A DNA stretch of 64,000 nucleotides from Chryseobacterium flavum (GCF_003385595.1 NZ_QNUE01000005.1:124001-188000), one strand, 5' to 3'; positions 35,573 to 45,429 are shown, counted from the first letter of the stretch. Translations and numbers: made by a program. The notes: a model not told the origin generated them from the sequence alone.

Positions 35573-36316
35573 TTAATATCCTTCTGATGAGTTTTTATCC
35601 TGAATCAGAGCCAAAGCTGAAGAAGTACCTATCCTTTTGACTCCCATTTTGATCATTTTTTCAGCATCATCCGGAGTTCTTACTCCTCCTGCAGCTTTCA
35701 CAGGAAGCTTCCCGGCATTATCCAACATTATCTGAATTCCTTCAAATGTAGCTCCATTAGGTCTGCCATCAGTAGTTTCATAGAAACCGGTTGAAGATTT
35801 AACAAAAATATGTGGCAGATCAGATTCTGCAAAGCTCTCCTCTGCCCAATCAGAAATAGTTCTGGTAAGGTCTGCAATTTGTGCATCTGTTAAAGCAGCG
35901 ATTTCTATAATCCATTTAACAATCTTTTGATGTTGCAGTCCCAACTGAGTACCTTTTACAAATTCTTCTTTTACCAGCTCAAGATTTCCCTGAAGATATG
36001 CATTATAATTGATAACAAAATCAAGTTCATCAGCACCGTCTTCAATAGCTTTTGAAGCTTCTGCAAGCTTCTCATCAACAGAATATGTCCCTTCAGGAAA
36101 CCCTATTACCGTTCCTACTGCAACATTTGAATTTTTCTCCCGGATATATTTTTTAATTTCAGCAACATAATCGGGGCGGATCATGATAGCAAATATATCA
36201 TTATCAATAGCTTCCTGAGCCAGTTCTTTATCTTTCTGAAGAGTTTCTTCATTTGAAATTCCGGACTGAGCAGGTGTTTTCAAATACGTTGAATCCAAAT
36301 ATTGTGCAATGTTCAT
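35573..36316 (-). CDS. deoC: Deoxyribose-phosphate aldolase
   Basis: Cleaves 2-deoxyribose 5-phosphate to glyceraldehyde 3-phosphate and acetaldehyde. 247 aa. ADELDFVINYNAYLQGN near residue 95 holds the conserved Asp, and the Schiff-base Lys appears in the PVKAAGGVRTPDDAEKMI segment near 205 (the catalytic K being in the earlier HIFVKSSTGF segment near 165). RIGTSSAL follows as the phosphate-binding end. The start is five bases downstream of the stop of an Lrp-type regulator, so they form one unit. Confidence 0.94.
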   Translation of the reverse strand: MNIAQYLDSTYLKTPAQSGISNEETLQKDKELAQEAIDNDIFAIMIRPDYVAEIKKYIREKNSNVAVGTVIGFPEGTYSVDEKLAEASKAIEDGADELDFVINYNAYLQGNLELVKEEFVKGTQLGLQHQKIVKWIIEIAALTDAQIADLTRTISDWAEESFAESDLPHIFVKSSTGFYETTDGRPNGATFEGIQIMLDNAGKLPVKAAGGVRTPDDAEKMIKMGVKRIGTSSALALIQDKNSSEGY

Positions 36317-36320
36317 ATCG

Positions 36321-36791
36321 TTATACTTTCAATTGTCTGTAAATACCTTGTTCCAAAGATATAAAAGTTTCAGTTCTTGTTACTCCTTTTAACTTCTGAA
36401 GTTTACTCAGGATCTGCATCAGATGATCATTATCCTTACAAAGAACCTTCAGAAATATAGTATAATTTCCTGTTGTGTAATGGGCTTCCACTACTTCATT
36501 AATATCATGCAAAGACTTTACTACTTCCGGATAATGGCTGGGTTGATCCAAAAACACTCCGATATATGAAATTACTTTATATCCGATTTTTTTAGGATTA
36601 AGGAATGAAATCGAGTTCTCAATAACTCCCGCATGTTCCAGTTTCTTAATTCTTTGATGTACTGCTGTTGTAGAAATCCCGACATTTTTTGAAATGTGTG
36701 CCAAGGAAGTCTTAGCATTATCCATTAACATGTAGATAATTTCTTTGTCAATAGAATCCAAATGATAGCTTGTGTTGCTCGAATTTTTCAT
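36321..36791 (-). CDS. Lrp/AsnC family transcriptional regulator
   Basis: 156 aa. Residues 10-60 are the winged helix (LDSIDKEIIYMLMDNAKTSL, then ISTTAVHQRIKKLEHAGVI), and residues 75-150 form the RAM effector-binding domain (YKVISYIGVFL, EVVEAHYTTGNYTIFLKV). The pattern is standard for Lrp/AsnC regulators. It is co-transcribed with deoC immediately after it and may regulate that gene or amino-acid metabolism; the target is unknown. Confidence 0.92.
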   Translation of the reverse strand: MKNSSNTSYHLDSIDKEIIYMLMDNAKTSLAHISKNVGISTTAVHQRIKKLEHAGVIENSISFLNPKKIGYKVISYIGVFLDQPSHYPEVVKSLHDINEVVEAHYTTGNYTIFLKVLCKDNDHLMQILSKLQKLKGVTRTETFISLEQGIYRQLKV

Positions 36792-36818
36792 TTTCTACTT
36801 TTTTATTATTTATGTTTT

Positions 36819-37754
36819 TTAAGGTAAATTTTTAAACCTGACAAAAACCGGAAAGTGATCACTATATCCTCCCAAATACCGTGTTCCGGCATAAGTTCGG
36901 AAAGGTCTGCCTTCAAATGTTCTGACCCTGCTGCTTATTTTCTCAGAATTAAACACCTGTGCCCCGTTAAAAGACAGTGTCTCGTTATCAAGAAGAGATC
37001 TTGATAATATGATCTGATCATACAGCAATCCAGATTTATAATGAAAAGTAGAATAATTTCTTAAGGAAAACAATTCCTGAAAAGGGTTTATTAAAACCTT
37101 CTCATGATTATTGTCATAGAGAATTTTTACTAAATTTTCATCATCCGGGTTTTCGTTAAAATCACCACACAATATGGCATGTTCTTTATCATCATCTACT
37201 ATTTTCATGATCCGTTGCCGGATTTCATTCAATATAAAGGCCCTTTTTGGTTTATTTATATCTTTTTCGCGCTTAGAGGGAAGATGGGCGATAAAGACAT
37301 TAATAATCTCTCCTTTATATCTAATTTTAGAAAAAAGCACATCCCTAGTTGTGTCGTAATTTCCAGTGTTTTTATTTGATATTTCAAAAAAGAAAGTAAT
37401 GGTTTCAGAATCTATAACCTCTACTTTATTTTTATCATATAACATGGCTACATCCACTTTTCTTTCGTCCATGGAATTGTAATGAACAATCCCATATTCT
37501 GAATTAAAAGGTTCTGTTTTCACAAGATCTTCCAGAACCTTCCTTCCGGAAACTTCAGAAAGTCCTATTATAAATGGCATTACTCCATTATCCTCCTTCA
37601 TCAATTGAAATACATGAGAGATTTTAAAAAGCTTGTTTTTATATCTCCGCTCATCCCAGTTCCTCAATCCCGATCTTGTAGGATCCAATTTATGGACAGG
37701 TTTAGGATCAGGTAAAAATAAATTTTCAACATTATAAAAAGAGAACAACTCCAT
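36819..37754 (-). CDS. Endonuclease/exonuclease/phosphatase family protein
   Basis: 311 aa from the ATG at 37754 (a TTG one codon earlier is also possible). FYNVENLFLPDPKP (residues 5-18) carries the conserved Asn/Glu metal-binding start of the EEP fold. IGLSEVSGRKVLEDL near 63 has the metal Glu, LCGDFNENPDDE near 195 is the catalytic GDFN motif, and GGYSDHFPVFVRF at the end is the SDH motif. No signal peptide. Nuclease, phosphatase and sphingomyelinase activities all occur in the superfamily, so the substrate is open. 27 bp separate it from the Lrp gene on the same strand, suggesting an operon. Confidence 0.86.
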   Translation of the reverse strand: MELFSFYNVENLFLPDPKPVHKLDPTRSGLRNWDERRYKNKLFKISHVFQLMKEDNGVMPFIIGLSEVSGRKVLEDLVKTEPFNSEYGIVHYNSMDERKVDVAMLYDKNKVEVIDSETITFFFEISNKNTGNYDTTRDVLFSKIRYKGEIINVFIAHLPSKREKDINKPKRAFILNEIRQRIMKIVDDDKEHAILCGDFNENPDDENLVKILYDNNHEKVLINPFQELFSLRNYSTFHYKSGLLYDQIILSRSLLDNETLSFNGAQVFNSEKISSRVRTFEGRPFRTYAGTRYLGGYSDHFPVFVRFKNLP

Positions 37755-38101
37755 CAACCTATATCTTAATTATTACGTTATTTAAAGCGTAAACCTATTA
37801 TTCTCTTTAATACCCCCACCTACCCCCTTCAAATGAAAATCAATTTTCAATAATAAATATTTCAAATATAGTAAAAAAAAACAATAAAACAATTTATATC
37901 AAATAAATATCTCAATTATTTCATTATTTTAATGCACATATTGGAATATGAACCATATATTAAAATCCAACTGAATAAAATAAAATTTTAAATTAAATTT
38001 AAAATGAATAATATTTTTCGCTTAAAGGCTTTATTATGCAAATATCATTCCATATAAAACACTAATGATAAAAAGTAGTCGTCAAATGAATTTTATAACA
38101 T
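37755..38101. other. AT-rich intergenic region, 347 bp
   Basis: Upstream region of the leftward EEP gene and downstream of trmD. One C-rich patch (CCCCCACCTACCCCC near 37812) contrasts with very A/T-rich surroundings; otherwise I see no gene, promoter of good quality or terminator. Confidence 0.6.
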
Positions 38102-38773
38102 TTAAAGAAGATCAGGTCGTTTTTCTCTGGTAAGTCTTACAGCCTCATCATGCCGCCATTCTTCAATTTTCCCAAAATTTCCACTCAGTAAGATTTTAGG
38201 AACATCCAATCCTTTATAACTTTCCGGTCTGGTATATATAGGTGGTGACAACAGATCATCCTGGAAACTATCTGTTAAAGCACTCTGTTCATCATTCAAA
38301 ACTCCAGGCAACAGTCTTATAACAGAATCAGCAAGAACACATGCCGCCAGTTCACCTCCTGTAAGAACATAATCCCCAATAGAAATTTCCTTAGTAATAT
38401 GAAGATCTCTTACTCGTTGATCTATCCCTTTATAATGCCCGCAGAGGAAGATCAGATTCTCTTTTATAGAAAGGGTATTCGCTATCTTCTGATTTAAAGT
38501 TATTCCATCCGGCGTCAGATAAATTACCTCATCATAGTTTCTCTGGGATTTAAGTTCAGAAATACATCGATCCAATGGCTCTACCATCATCACCATTCCG
38601 GCACCTCCTCCGTACGGCTCATCATCAATTTGCCTGTGTTTGTTGGTCGCCCAATCTCTAAGGTGATGAAAATGTACTTCAGCAAGCCCTTTATCCATTG
38701 CTCTCTTTAAAATAGAAGTTTTAAACGGACTCTCCATCAGTTCCGGAAGTACGCTTATTATATCAATTCTCAT
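38102..38773 (-). CDS. trmD: tRNA (guanine-N1-)-methyltransferase
   Basis: Methylates G37 of tRNAs with SAM to prevent frameshifting. 223 aa. [20 protein letters not shown] opens the domain. [14 protein letters not shown] near 52, [14 protein letters not shown] near 110 and [16 protein letters not shown] near 131 form the trefoil-knot SAM site. The start overlaps the last four bases of the NDH-2 gene (ATGA overlap), an unusual pairing; ribosomal protein genes that often flank trmD are absent here. Confidence 0.95.
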   Translation of the reverse strand: MRIDIISVLPELMESPFKTSILKRAMDKGLAEVHFHHLRDWATNKHRQIDDEPYGGGAGMVMMVEPLDRCISELKSQRNYDEVIYLTPDGITLNQKIANTLSIKENLIFLCGHYKGIDQRVRDLHITKEISIGDYVLTGGELAACVLADSVIRLLPGVLNDEQSALTDSFQDDLLSPPIYTRPESYKGLDVPKILLSGNFGKIEEWRHDEAVRLTREKRPDLL

Positions 38774-40032
38774 TGTAATGTTCCGTTTTTCTTTGTAGGT
38801 ATAATAATTAATCTTAAAGATGAATCTTTATTGAAATAGCTCCACATCCAGTTAAAGAATATTGCCAGCTTATTTCGGACGCTCAAAATTAACATTAAAT
38901 GGAGAAACATCCAGAAGTACCATGCTAAAAAACCCTGAAATTTTATAAACGGAAGATCTACAACAGCTCTGTGTTTACCTATTGTTGCCAATGAACCCTT
39001 ATCATCATATTCATACTCCTTCCATTCATCAGTACTTCTTTTTAAAAGGTTCCGGCCTAAGTTCCTCGCCTGATTAATTGCTACATTAGCTACCTGCGGA
39101 TGTCCCTGCGGATATTTTGGAGTTTCCATGTAGGCAATATCCCCGATTGCATAAATATTATCGTAACCTTTGATTTTATTATACCGGTCTACAATATATC
39201 TGTTTCTTATCAGATTATCCTCAGGAAAACCATCTATAACATTACCCGTTACTCCTGCAGCCCATATTACATTATTGGAAGGTATTTCTTTTCCGCTTCT
39301 CAGATGTACCTTATCTCCGTCGTAGTCAGTCACCACCTCTCCACTCATAAAAGTAACCCCAAGGTCCTTAAGGTATTTCTCAGATTTTTCCTGAGCTTCA
39401 CTGCTCATCACAGCAAGCGGTTTTTCAGTAGAGCTTACAAGAATGATCTTCAACTGATCAAAGTTCATATAAGGATAGTCCCGCGGAAGTATTTCTTTTT
39501 TCATTTCTGCAAAAGCACCTGCCAGTTCTACCCCGGTAGGTCCGCTTCCCACAATCACAATATTCCAGTTTCCATCATCACTCCTGCTTTTCTCAAGAAT
39601 CAGCTTTTCAAAAGTCATTAAAACATGGTTTCTGATCCCGATTGCTTCCTGGGTATTCTTCATTCCGAAAGCTTTGCTTTCAAGATCCTTATTCCCAAAA
39701 AAATTAGTCTTACACCCTGTTGCAATAATCAATTTATCATAAGTGAATTCTGCCTCATCCGTAATCACCTTATGATTGACAGTATCGATTTCCTTCACTT
39801 CCGTCATACGGAACTGTGTATTTCTGGACTGCTGAAAAATCTTCCTGAAAGGGAAAGAAATATTGGAAGGCTCTATCCTTCCCGAAGCTACCTGATAAAA
39901 AAGCGGCTGAAACATATGATGATTCACTCTGTCCAGTACAATAACTTTTTTATTTTTGTTATTCAATGTTTTTGCAAGCTGTAGCCCCGCAAATCCTCCT
40001 CCTATAATGATGATTTTTTCGCGTGTTTCCAT
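38770..40032 (-). CDS. NAD(P)/FAD-dependent oxidoreductase, type II NADH dehydrogenase-like
   Basis: 420 aa from the ATG at 40032. The FAD-binding [17 protein letters not shown] is at residues 6-22, and the NAD(P)-binding [17 protein letters not shown] is near residue 167. [12 protein letters not shown] near 293 is the second FAD motif. The C-terminus holds a hydrophobic stretch ([16 protein letters not shown]) followed by a basic amphipathic helix, the membrane anchor of NDH-2 enzymes. It would oxidise NADH and reduce menaquinone without pumping protons. A perfect -7 box (CAAATTTA on the + strand, 40039-40046) ends seven bases before the start codon. Confidence 0.88.
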   Translation of the reverse strand: METREKIIIIGGGFAGLQLAKTLNNKNKKVIVLDRVNHHMFQPLFYQVASGRIEPSNISFPFRKIFQQSRNTQFRMTEVKEIDTVNHKVITDEAEFTYDKLIIATGCKTNFFGNKDLESKAFGMKNTQEAIGIRNHVLMTFEKLILEKSRSDDGNWNIVIVGSGPTGVELAGAFAEMKKEILPRDYPYMNFDQLKIILVSSTEKPLAVMSSEAQEKSEKYLKDLGVTFMSGEVVTDYDGDKVHLRSGKEIPSNNVIWAAGVTGNVIDGFPEDNLIRNRYIVDRYNKIKGYDNIYAIGDIAYMETPKYPQGHPQVANVAINQARNLGRNLLKRSTDEWKEYEYDDKGSLATIGKHRAVVDLPFIKFQGFLAWYFWMFLHLMLILSVRNKLAIFFNWMWSYFNKDSSLRLIIIPTKKNGTLQ

Positions 40033-40097
40033 AATACACAAATTTACTGATTTTATTTAGTATTTAGCAGTGAAAAAAGTTAGTTTTGCAAAACTTT

Positions 40098-40961
40098 ATG
40101 ACACCAAAAAGGTACACCAAAAAAACTGCCAAACGAGTCCACAAATCCCGACGGAAGAAGTATTTTTTCCGAAGATGGGTGATATTGGCAATATTAATTA
40201 TAGCACTGATAGGAACCGGTTTTTATTTAAAACAGACCGTTACGTATTATTATGCCCTGTACTTTAATAAATTTAAGCATAAAAAACTTCATAACAGTGA
40301 AAAGGAAGCAGCAAGAATCCAGAGAATCCTGGCCAGCAACCTTGATAAAACCTATGGTTTTGACGTTTCCCACTATCAGAACAGGGAAGATATCAAATGG
40401 GACAGTCTAAGCATTGGAAATAAAACAATCCCACTGGAGTTTGTTGTGATGCGTGCAACTATGGGAAACCGAAGTGCCGACAAACATTTTGATGAGTTCT
40501 GGGAAAGTGCTAAAAAACACGATCTTATCCGTGGAGCGTATCATTTTTACAGAGCCGATGAAGACCCTGTGATTCAGGCGAATAATTTTTTGGCAAATGT
40601 AAAACTGGAAAGTGGAGATCTTCCTCCTATTCTGGATATTGAAAAGATCCCAAAACGTAAGACCAATAAAAAACTGGTGGAAGATTTAAAGGTATGGTGT
40701 AAAATTGTAGAAGAAACGTACGGAGAAAAACCCATTATCTATACCTATTATCATTATTATAAAGATTTTCTGAAAGGTGAATTTGACGGTTATCCTTTAT
40801 GGCTGGCCAATTACAATGACGTACCTTCTCCTTCACCCGATGATCAGTGGGATTTCTGGCAGTTTACAGAAAACGGAATTGTGCATGGTATCAATGCAAA
40901 AGTGGATCTTGATATTTACAATGGTAATTCCTGGTCGTTAAAAAGACTGACAATCGATTAA
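40098..40961 (+). CDS. Membrane-anchored GH25 lysozyme (N-acetylmuramidase)
   Basis: 287 aa from the ATG at 40098; an in-frame TTG at 40086 overlaps a -7 element (TAGTTTTG, 40081-40088) and is unlikely. A strongly basic N-terminus (KRYTKKTAKRVHKSRRKK) precedes one transmembrane helix (about residues 26-46). The GH25 domain then begins with YGFDVSHYQN, followed by GAYHFYRADEDP, and the DxE catalytic pair in PPILDIEKIP near 178. PLWLANYN and WDFWQFTENG complete the barrel. It cleaves peptidoglycan and is probably held on the periplasmic face of the inner membrane. Confidence 0.9.
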   Translation: MTPKRYTKKTAKRVHKSRRKKYFFRRWVILAILIIALIGTGFYLKQTVTYYYALYFNKFKHKKLHNSEKEAARIQRILASNLDKTYGFDVSHYQNREDIKWDSLSIGNKTIPLEFVVMRATMGNRSADKHFDEFWESAKKHDLIRGAYHFYRADEDPVIQANNFLANVKLESGDLPPILDIEKIPKRKTNKKLVEDLKVWCKIVEETYGEKPIIYTYYHYYKDFLKGEFDGYPLWLANYNDVPSPSPDDQWDFWQFTENGIVHGINAKVDLDIYNGNSWSLKRLTID

Positions 40962-41014
40962 TAAGAGTAAAAGTGGAAAACATCTGATCAAAAAGTTTTT
41001 CCGCCTTAATATTT

Positions 41015-42664
41015 TTAATTATTTTTTCCTAAAAAATCCATAATATCTGCATTGAGCTGATCTGCCTTTTCAAAAGGAATCATATGGCTTGCATCTTTGT
41101 AAATTTTTAATTTGGCAAAAGGAAGCTGCTTTGCGATAAACTCTGTATGTTCTTTTTTGATAACATCACGGTCTCCTGCAATGACCAGAACAGTGCTTTT
41201 TATTTTATTCAGATCTTTTTGACTGATTCTAGGTTCTGTAAGCATAATTTTCAGAAGCCTGCGTTCATTAAATGATTCCGGAACATTCAGTTGTTTCAGC
41301 CGGGTCATTTGGTTGATGAACGTATTGGTAATTTTTTCTTCTACCCCTCCAGGAAAAGCATTTGCACCAATTATTATCAATTTATGGAGATTGTCCGGGT
41401 ATTTTAAAGCAAATTCAAGTCCGGTATTACCTCCATCACTCCAACCGGCAATATTGATTTTATCTATTTTCAGATGATCCGCCACTGCTTTTACATCATC
41501 GGCAAATAATGTATAGGTGTAATCTTTTTTAGAACTGTCCAAACTTTTTCCCTGCCCTCTGGTATCTAAAGCAATTACTTTATATTGTTTAGAAAGAACT
41601 GGAATTTGCTGATAAAAATCTTTTATACTTCCCGAATTTCCATGGAGCAAGATCAATGGTTCTCCTTCTCCATACACTTCATAATAAAGTTCAGCATCTT
41701 TCAGTTTCAGAGTATTTCCGGTGAATATATTCCTGCCGTAGTCAGTACGCTCTGATTCTTCAGCATACTTAGATACATCCGAAATTAAAAAATCTTTATC
41801 ATCCGAAAATTCATTTTCATCCTGATGATTACTTCTATTTTTATCCATTTTCACATCAATATTAATAGCTGGTGCAGCAATGGTCATTTTCTGCCAATCA
41901 CCATAAAATTTTCTTATAAATCCTGTTCGGAATAAAGCTGCACTTATTTTAATCCTGCCATCAAAATCTTTTAAAAACTGTATACCGATAAAAAACTTTC
42001 CCTGCACCCAGATATTACGGTCATTGACATCCAATGTGAATGTTCCGTCTTTGATCATATCTTCGGTTAATGCCACGGTAATCTCTTCTTCCAGAATATT
42101 CTTATCCGGAAATCCGTTCTTTTCACTATAAATGCTATATCTCATTAAAACAGGCTGCGCAGAAGCATAACTGGCAACATTCAGATTGATATTTTTAATT
42201 TTTGATCTTTTTTTAGCCTTAAATTCTAAAGCAGTTTCTCCAAGAAAGTCTTTTTTATCCAATTCTGGGTTAACAAAATAAATAACACTTTTTGTTTTGG
42301 TATTTACGCCCCAGTTTTTGTCTACCAGTTTTTTCGGCTTAATAGTAACCTCTTTAATATTTCTGGTTTTTTCTGTTAAAAATATTTTTTGCTGATGATG
42401 TTGTTTAAAATTCTGAACGGTTTCCTGATAAAGATTATAGCCGGGCACTTCTATTTTTATGATCTGTTGGGAATCAACATTGGAAAGGTCTATTGAAAAG
42501 TTACCTTTCTCATCAGAGATGGTTCCTGCTGAATTCTTTTCTATTCCGACTTTCACATAAGGAATCGGCTGATTCTCATTTTTAGCAATGACCGTTCCGG
42601 AAATAACTTGAGCCTGAATAGTAATAACCAATAGAAGAAAAAATAAGGTATGAGATATTTTCAT
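41015..42664 (-). CDS. Carboxypeptidase-regulatory-like domain fused to alpha/beta hydrolase
   Basis: 549 aa from the ATG at 42664, which begins a signal peptide (MKISHTLFFLLLVITIQAQ). Residues 20-105 are a CarboxypepD_reg-like beta-sandwich (VISGTVIAKNENQPIPYVKV), the domain usually found at the N-terminus of TonB receptors. A second beta-rich region without a family I recognise follows (to about 300). Residues 315-549 are an alpha/beta hydrolase with the oxyanion LLHGNSGS, nucleophile elbow GWSDGG, acid in AGDRDVI and His in ASHMIPFE. The substrate is unknown. A -7 box (CAAACTTA on the + strand, 42680-42687) lies 15 bases upstream. Confidence 0.82.
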   Translation of the reverse strand: MKISHTLFFLLLVITIQAQVISGTVIAKNENQPIPYVKVGIEKNSAGTISDEKGNFSIDLSNVDSQQIIKIEVPGYNLYQETVQNFKQHHQQKIFLTEKTRNIKEVTIKPKKLVDKNWGVNTKTKSVIYFVNPELDKKDFLGETALEFKAKKRSKIKNINLNVASYASAQPVLMRYSIYSEKNGFPDKNILEEEITVALTEDMIKDGTFTLDVNDRNIWVQGKFFIGIQFLKDFDGRIKISAALFRTGFIRKFYGDWQKMTIAAPAINIDVKMDKNRSNHQDENEFSDDKDFLISDVSKYAEESERTDYGRNIFTGNTLKLKDAELYYEVYGEGEPLILLHGNSGSIKDFYQQIPVLSKQYKVIALDTRGQGKSLDSSKKDYTYTLFADDVKAVADHLKIDKINIAGWSDGGNTGLEFALKYPDNLHKLIIIGANAFPGGVEEKITNTFINQMTRLKQLNVPESFNERRLLKIMLTEPRISQKDLNKIKSTVLVIAGDRDVIKKEHTEFIAKQLPFAKLKIYKDASHMIPFEKADQLNADIMDFLGKNN

Positions 42665-42753
42665 GTTAAAAGTTTGGCGCAAACTTATTTATTTTCTGCA
42701 GCCCTTTCTCCCAATACTTTATTAAATTTATTCTTCCTTTAGTTAAAATTCTT

Positions 42754-43266
42754 TTAAAGGATATTCATAATTTCTTCCCATGAATGAACTCTTTCGTAAG
42801 TTTCGTTTTCGATCAGCTCATTATGAGGCTGGGTGAAAATTAATCTCTGTCCGTCAAAATGATCTAAATTTTTGGGATAATCATCTATCATGACATCTCC
42901 TGAAACCACTTTTTTACTTCCGCAAAGGACAATCTGTTCCCAGGTAATAAATGGAAAATGTTCTGCCAGCCAGTCATATTTTTCCCTTAAACTGTTAGGA
43001 AATTCCATTCCTGCAGAAACAATATACAATTCATATTTTTTATTCAGATATTCCAATGCTTCACGGCTTCCTTTCATTACCGGTAATGTCCTGAAGAAGC
43101 CAACTTCATTAACATGCTTTTTCCCATTCGGAAATACATCGATCTCAGGTCTTCCGGTCAATTCGCTTAATTCAATATCTCTTCCCGTATCTCTTTTTTC
43201 AAATTTTGCCAGCTGATGATATACATCCGCCATTACCCCATCCATGTCGACAATTACTTTTTTCAT
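42754..43266 (-). CDS. 5'(3')-deoxyribonucleotidase, HAD superfamily
   Basis: 170 aa. The HAD motif 1 VDMDGVMADVYH is at residues 6-17, with both Asp present. IVSAGME near 80 is motif 2, KKVVSGDVMIDDYPKNL near 122 contains motifs 3 and 4. This matches the small NT5C-type nucleotidases of Bacteroidota, which dephosphorylate deoxynucleoside monophosphates. It stands alone between the hydrolase and the ABC-F gene. Confidence 0.9.
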   Translation of the reverse strand: MKKVIVDMDGVMADVYHQLAKFEKRDTGRDIELSELTGRPEIDVFPNGKKHVNEVGFFRTLPVMKGSREALEYLNKKYELYIVSAGMEFPNSLREKYDWLAEHFPFITWEQIVLCGSKKVVSGDVMIDDYPKNLDHFDGQRLIFTQPHNELIENETYERVHSWEEIMNIL

Positions 43267-43424
43267 TACTTCGATCAGGTTTTTGTATTATTTATTATTT
43301 TTTAAAAATTGCATCCTATCAAATGTACTGAATAGTTTTTTCAGGCTCCTCCTCTGGTCTATTAAAAAATTATAAATATTCTTCTTATGAATAAGGTTCA
43401 GGAAAATTTTAAGTTACATTTTCG

Positions 43425-43432
43425 TATTTTTG
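43425..43432 (+). promoter_or_regulatory. -7 promoter element of the ABC-F gene
   Basis: TATTTTTG, perfect match to TAnnTTTG, 39 bases before the start codon; no clear TTG at the -33 position. Confidence 0.45.
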
Positions 43433-43471
43433 CCGTTCAATTCAAAATTAAAATCAAACCATTAATTTCCA

Positions 43472-45364
43472 ATGAATTACGTTTCTGTAGAAAATCTTAC
43501 CAAATCTTACGGCATCAAGGTTTTGTTTAAAAACATTTCTTTTCACATCAATGAAGGAGATAAAATAGCTATTGTTGCCAAAAACGGGAGTGGAAAATCT
43601 ACCCTTCTGAAAATATTAATGGGTAAAGAAATTGCAGACAGCGGAACGGTGATCATTAACAAAGATATCCAGGTCGTATTATTTGACCAGGAAATCGACT
43701 ATGATCCTAACCTCAGCATCGAGGAATTCATGATGACCCTTGATTCAGAACCTATCCTTGCGCTTAAAAATTATCATCAGTCACTCCATTCTACTGATCA
43801 TGATTTTATTGAAAAAGCATTGGCTGATATGGAAGTTCATAAGGCATGGGACCTGGAGAATGAAATGAAACAGATTCTTTCCCAGCTTAAAATTACTGAT
43901 CTGGATGCCAAAATGGGAACTCTTTCCGGAGGCCAGATCAAACGTGTAGCTTTGGCTAAACTTTTAACGGAAACAAGAGCTGAGCACAGACATACCCTTC
44001 TTATTATGGACGAACCTACCAATCACCTTGATGTGGATATGGTAGAATGGCTTGAAAATTATCTGAACAAAGCAAAAATCACGTTACTGCTTGTAACCCA
44101 CGACCGGTATTTCCTGGACAGTGTTTGTGACATTATCTGGGAAATGGAAGATCAGAATCTGTATGTTCACAATGGTTCGTATGCTACTTATCTTGAAAAC
44201 AAGATGATTCGTGAGGAGAATCTTAATGCTACGATTGATAAAGCCAATAATCTTTACAGAAAGGAGCTGGAATGGATGCGAAGACAGCCAAAAGCCAGAA
44301 CTACCAAATCAAAAAGCAGGATTGATGCATTCTACGAAACCGAGAAAGTTGCCAAAACTGACACTAGAAAAGACGGGTTGGAACTGGACTTTGAAATGAA
44401 ACGGTTAGGAAATAAGATTCTTGAACTCAAACATATTGATAAAAGCTTTGGTTCTAAAGTCCTTTTAAAAGACTTCAGCTACCAGTTTCAAAGAGGAGAA
44501 AAAGTTGGAATTGTTGGAAAAAACGGAGCAGGAAAATCTACCCTGCTTAATATTATTCAAGGCTATGAAAAAGCTGATAAAGGGGAAATTGAAACAGGAG
44601 AAACGATCTCTTTCGGTTATTTCTCTCAGAAAGGCCTTACCTATAAAGAGGATGAACGCGTCATTGATTTTATTAAGGAAATTGCAGAGTTCTATCCTTT
44701 AGCCAATGGAAAAAGCCTGTCTGCTTCTCAATTCTTAAGATTATTCTTATTTGATGATCAGACTCAATATTCTCCGATCTCTAAACTTTCGGGAGGTGAA
44801 AAAAGGAGACTTCACCTGATGTATATTTTGTATCAGAATCCTAACTTCCTGATTTTTGATGAGCCTACCAATGATCTTGACCTTCCGACATTAACGGTTC
44901 TTGAAAACTTCCTTCAGCAGTTTCAGGGATCTTTGATTATCGTTTCCCACGACAGATATTTCATGGACAGGATTGTAGACCATGTCCTGGCTTTTGAAGG
45001 CAACGGGAAAATCAGGGACTTTGTAGGAAACTTCTCAGAATACAGAGAAGCCAGAAGCCGCGAAGAAGCATTAGAAAAAAATACAACAGTAAAGCCTGAG
45101 CCGGTTAAAGAAACAGTTTCCACAGTGCAGAACCCAACATCTTCCAATACGAAACGAAAATTAACTTTCAAAGAGCAGAGAGAGCTGGAAACGATTGAAA
45201 AAGAAATGCCTGAACTTGAAGATCAGCGTGCCAAAATTTTGGAAAAACTTAATAACGAAGCCGATTATGAGAAAATCGCCAAACTCTCTTCAGAACTGGA
45301 AACCGTTTCAGAAAAGCTGGAAAACCATGAAATGAGATGGCTGGAACTTCAGGAAATCATGTAA
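43472..45364 (+). CDS. ABC-F family ATP-binding protein, Uup-type
   Basis: 630 aa with two nucleotide-binding domains and no membrane segments. Walker A motifs are KNGSGKST (about residue 37) and KNGAGKST (about 350); signatures are LSGGQIKR and LSGGEKRR; Walker B segments are LLIMDEPTNHLD and FLIFDEPTNDLD. The inter-domain linker lies near 240-300. The C-terminal 70 residues (from KRKLTFKEQRELETI) are a coiled-coil domain, as in Uup. ABC-F proteins act on the ribosome; Uup-type members are mostly housekeeping, so I would not call this an antibiotic-resistance factor. Confidence 0.93.
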   Translation: MNYVSVENLTKSYGIKVLFKNISFHINEGDKIAIVAKNGSGKSTLLKILMGKEIADSGTVIINKDIQVVLFDQEIDYDPNLSIEEFMMTLDSEPILALKNYHQSLHSTDHDFIEKALADMEVHKAWDLENEMKQILSQLKITDLDAKMGTLSGGQIKRVALAKLLTETRAEHRHTLLIMDEPTNHLDVDMVEWLENYLNKAKITLLLVTHDRYFLDSVCDIIWEMEDQNLYVHNGSYATYLENKMIREENLNATIDKANNLYRKELEWMRRQPKARTTKSKSRIDAFYETEKVAKTDTRKDGLELDFEMKRLGNKILELKHIDKSFGSKVLLKDFSYQFQRGEKVGIVGKNGAGKSTLLNIIQGYEKADKGEIETGETISFGYFSQKGLTYKEDERVIDFIKEIAEFYPLANGKSLSASQFLRLFLFDDQTQYSPISKLSGGEKRRLHLMYILYQNPNFLIFDEPTNDLDLPTLTVLENFLQQFQGSLIIVSHDRYFMDRIVDHVLAFEGNGKIRDFVGNFSEYREARSREEALEKNTTVKPEPVKETVSTVQNPTSSNTKRKLTFKEQRELETIEKEMPELEDQRAKILEKLNNEADYEKIAKLSSELETVSEKLENHEMRWLELQEIM

Positions 45365-45374
45365 TATATAATAA

Positions 45375-45418
45375 TAAATTATGAGTTGAATAAAAACATT
45401 AAATCAACTCATAATTTA
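45375..45418. terminator. Inverted repeat between converging ABC-F and oxidoreductase genes
   Basis: TAAATTATGAGTTGA (45375-45389) and TCAACTCATAATTTA (45404-45418) form a 15-bp perfect stem with a 14-nt A/T-rich loop. It probably serves as a shared terminator, although the T-runs are poor. ACTCATAA-like pieces repeat just to the right. Confidence 0.55.
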
Positions 45419-45429
45419 TAACTCATCAC

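Noticed and set aside
37808-37830. C-rich patch that could form a G-quadruplex on the - strand
   Set aside because: Only three G-runs are available, one of just two bases, so a stable quadruplex is unlikely.
39100-39984. Two long rightward frames (173 and 119 aa) inside the NDH-2 gene
   Set aside because: They are antisense to a strongly conserved FAD protein and lack any known motif.
40962-41014. Hairpin between the lysozyme and hydrolase genes
   Set aside because: GGAAAAC and GTTTTTCC pair only with a bulge and a long loop; too weak to list as a terminator.
43472-45364. ABC-F protein as an antibiotic-resistance factor
   Set aside because: The C-terminal coiled coil and overall form match housekeeping Uup-type ABC-F proteins; nothing points to a resistance subgroup.
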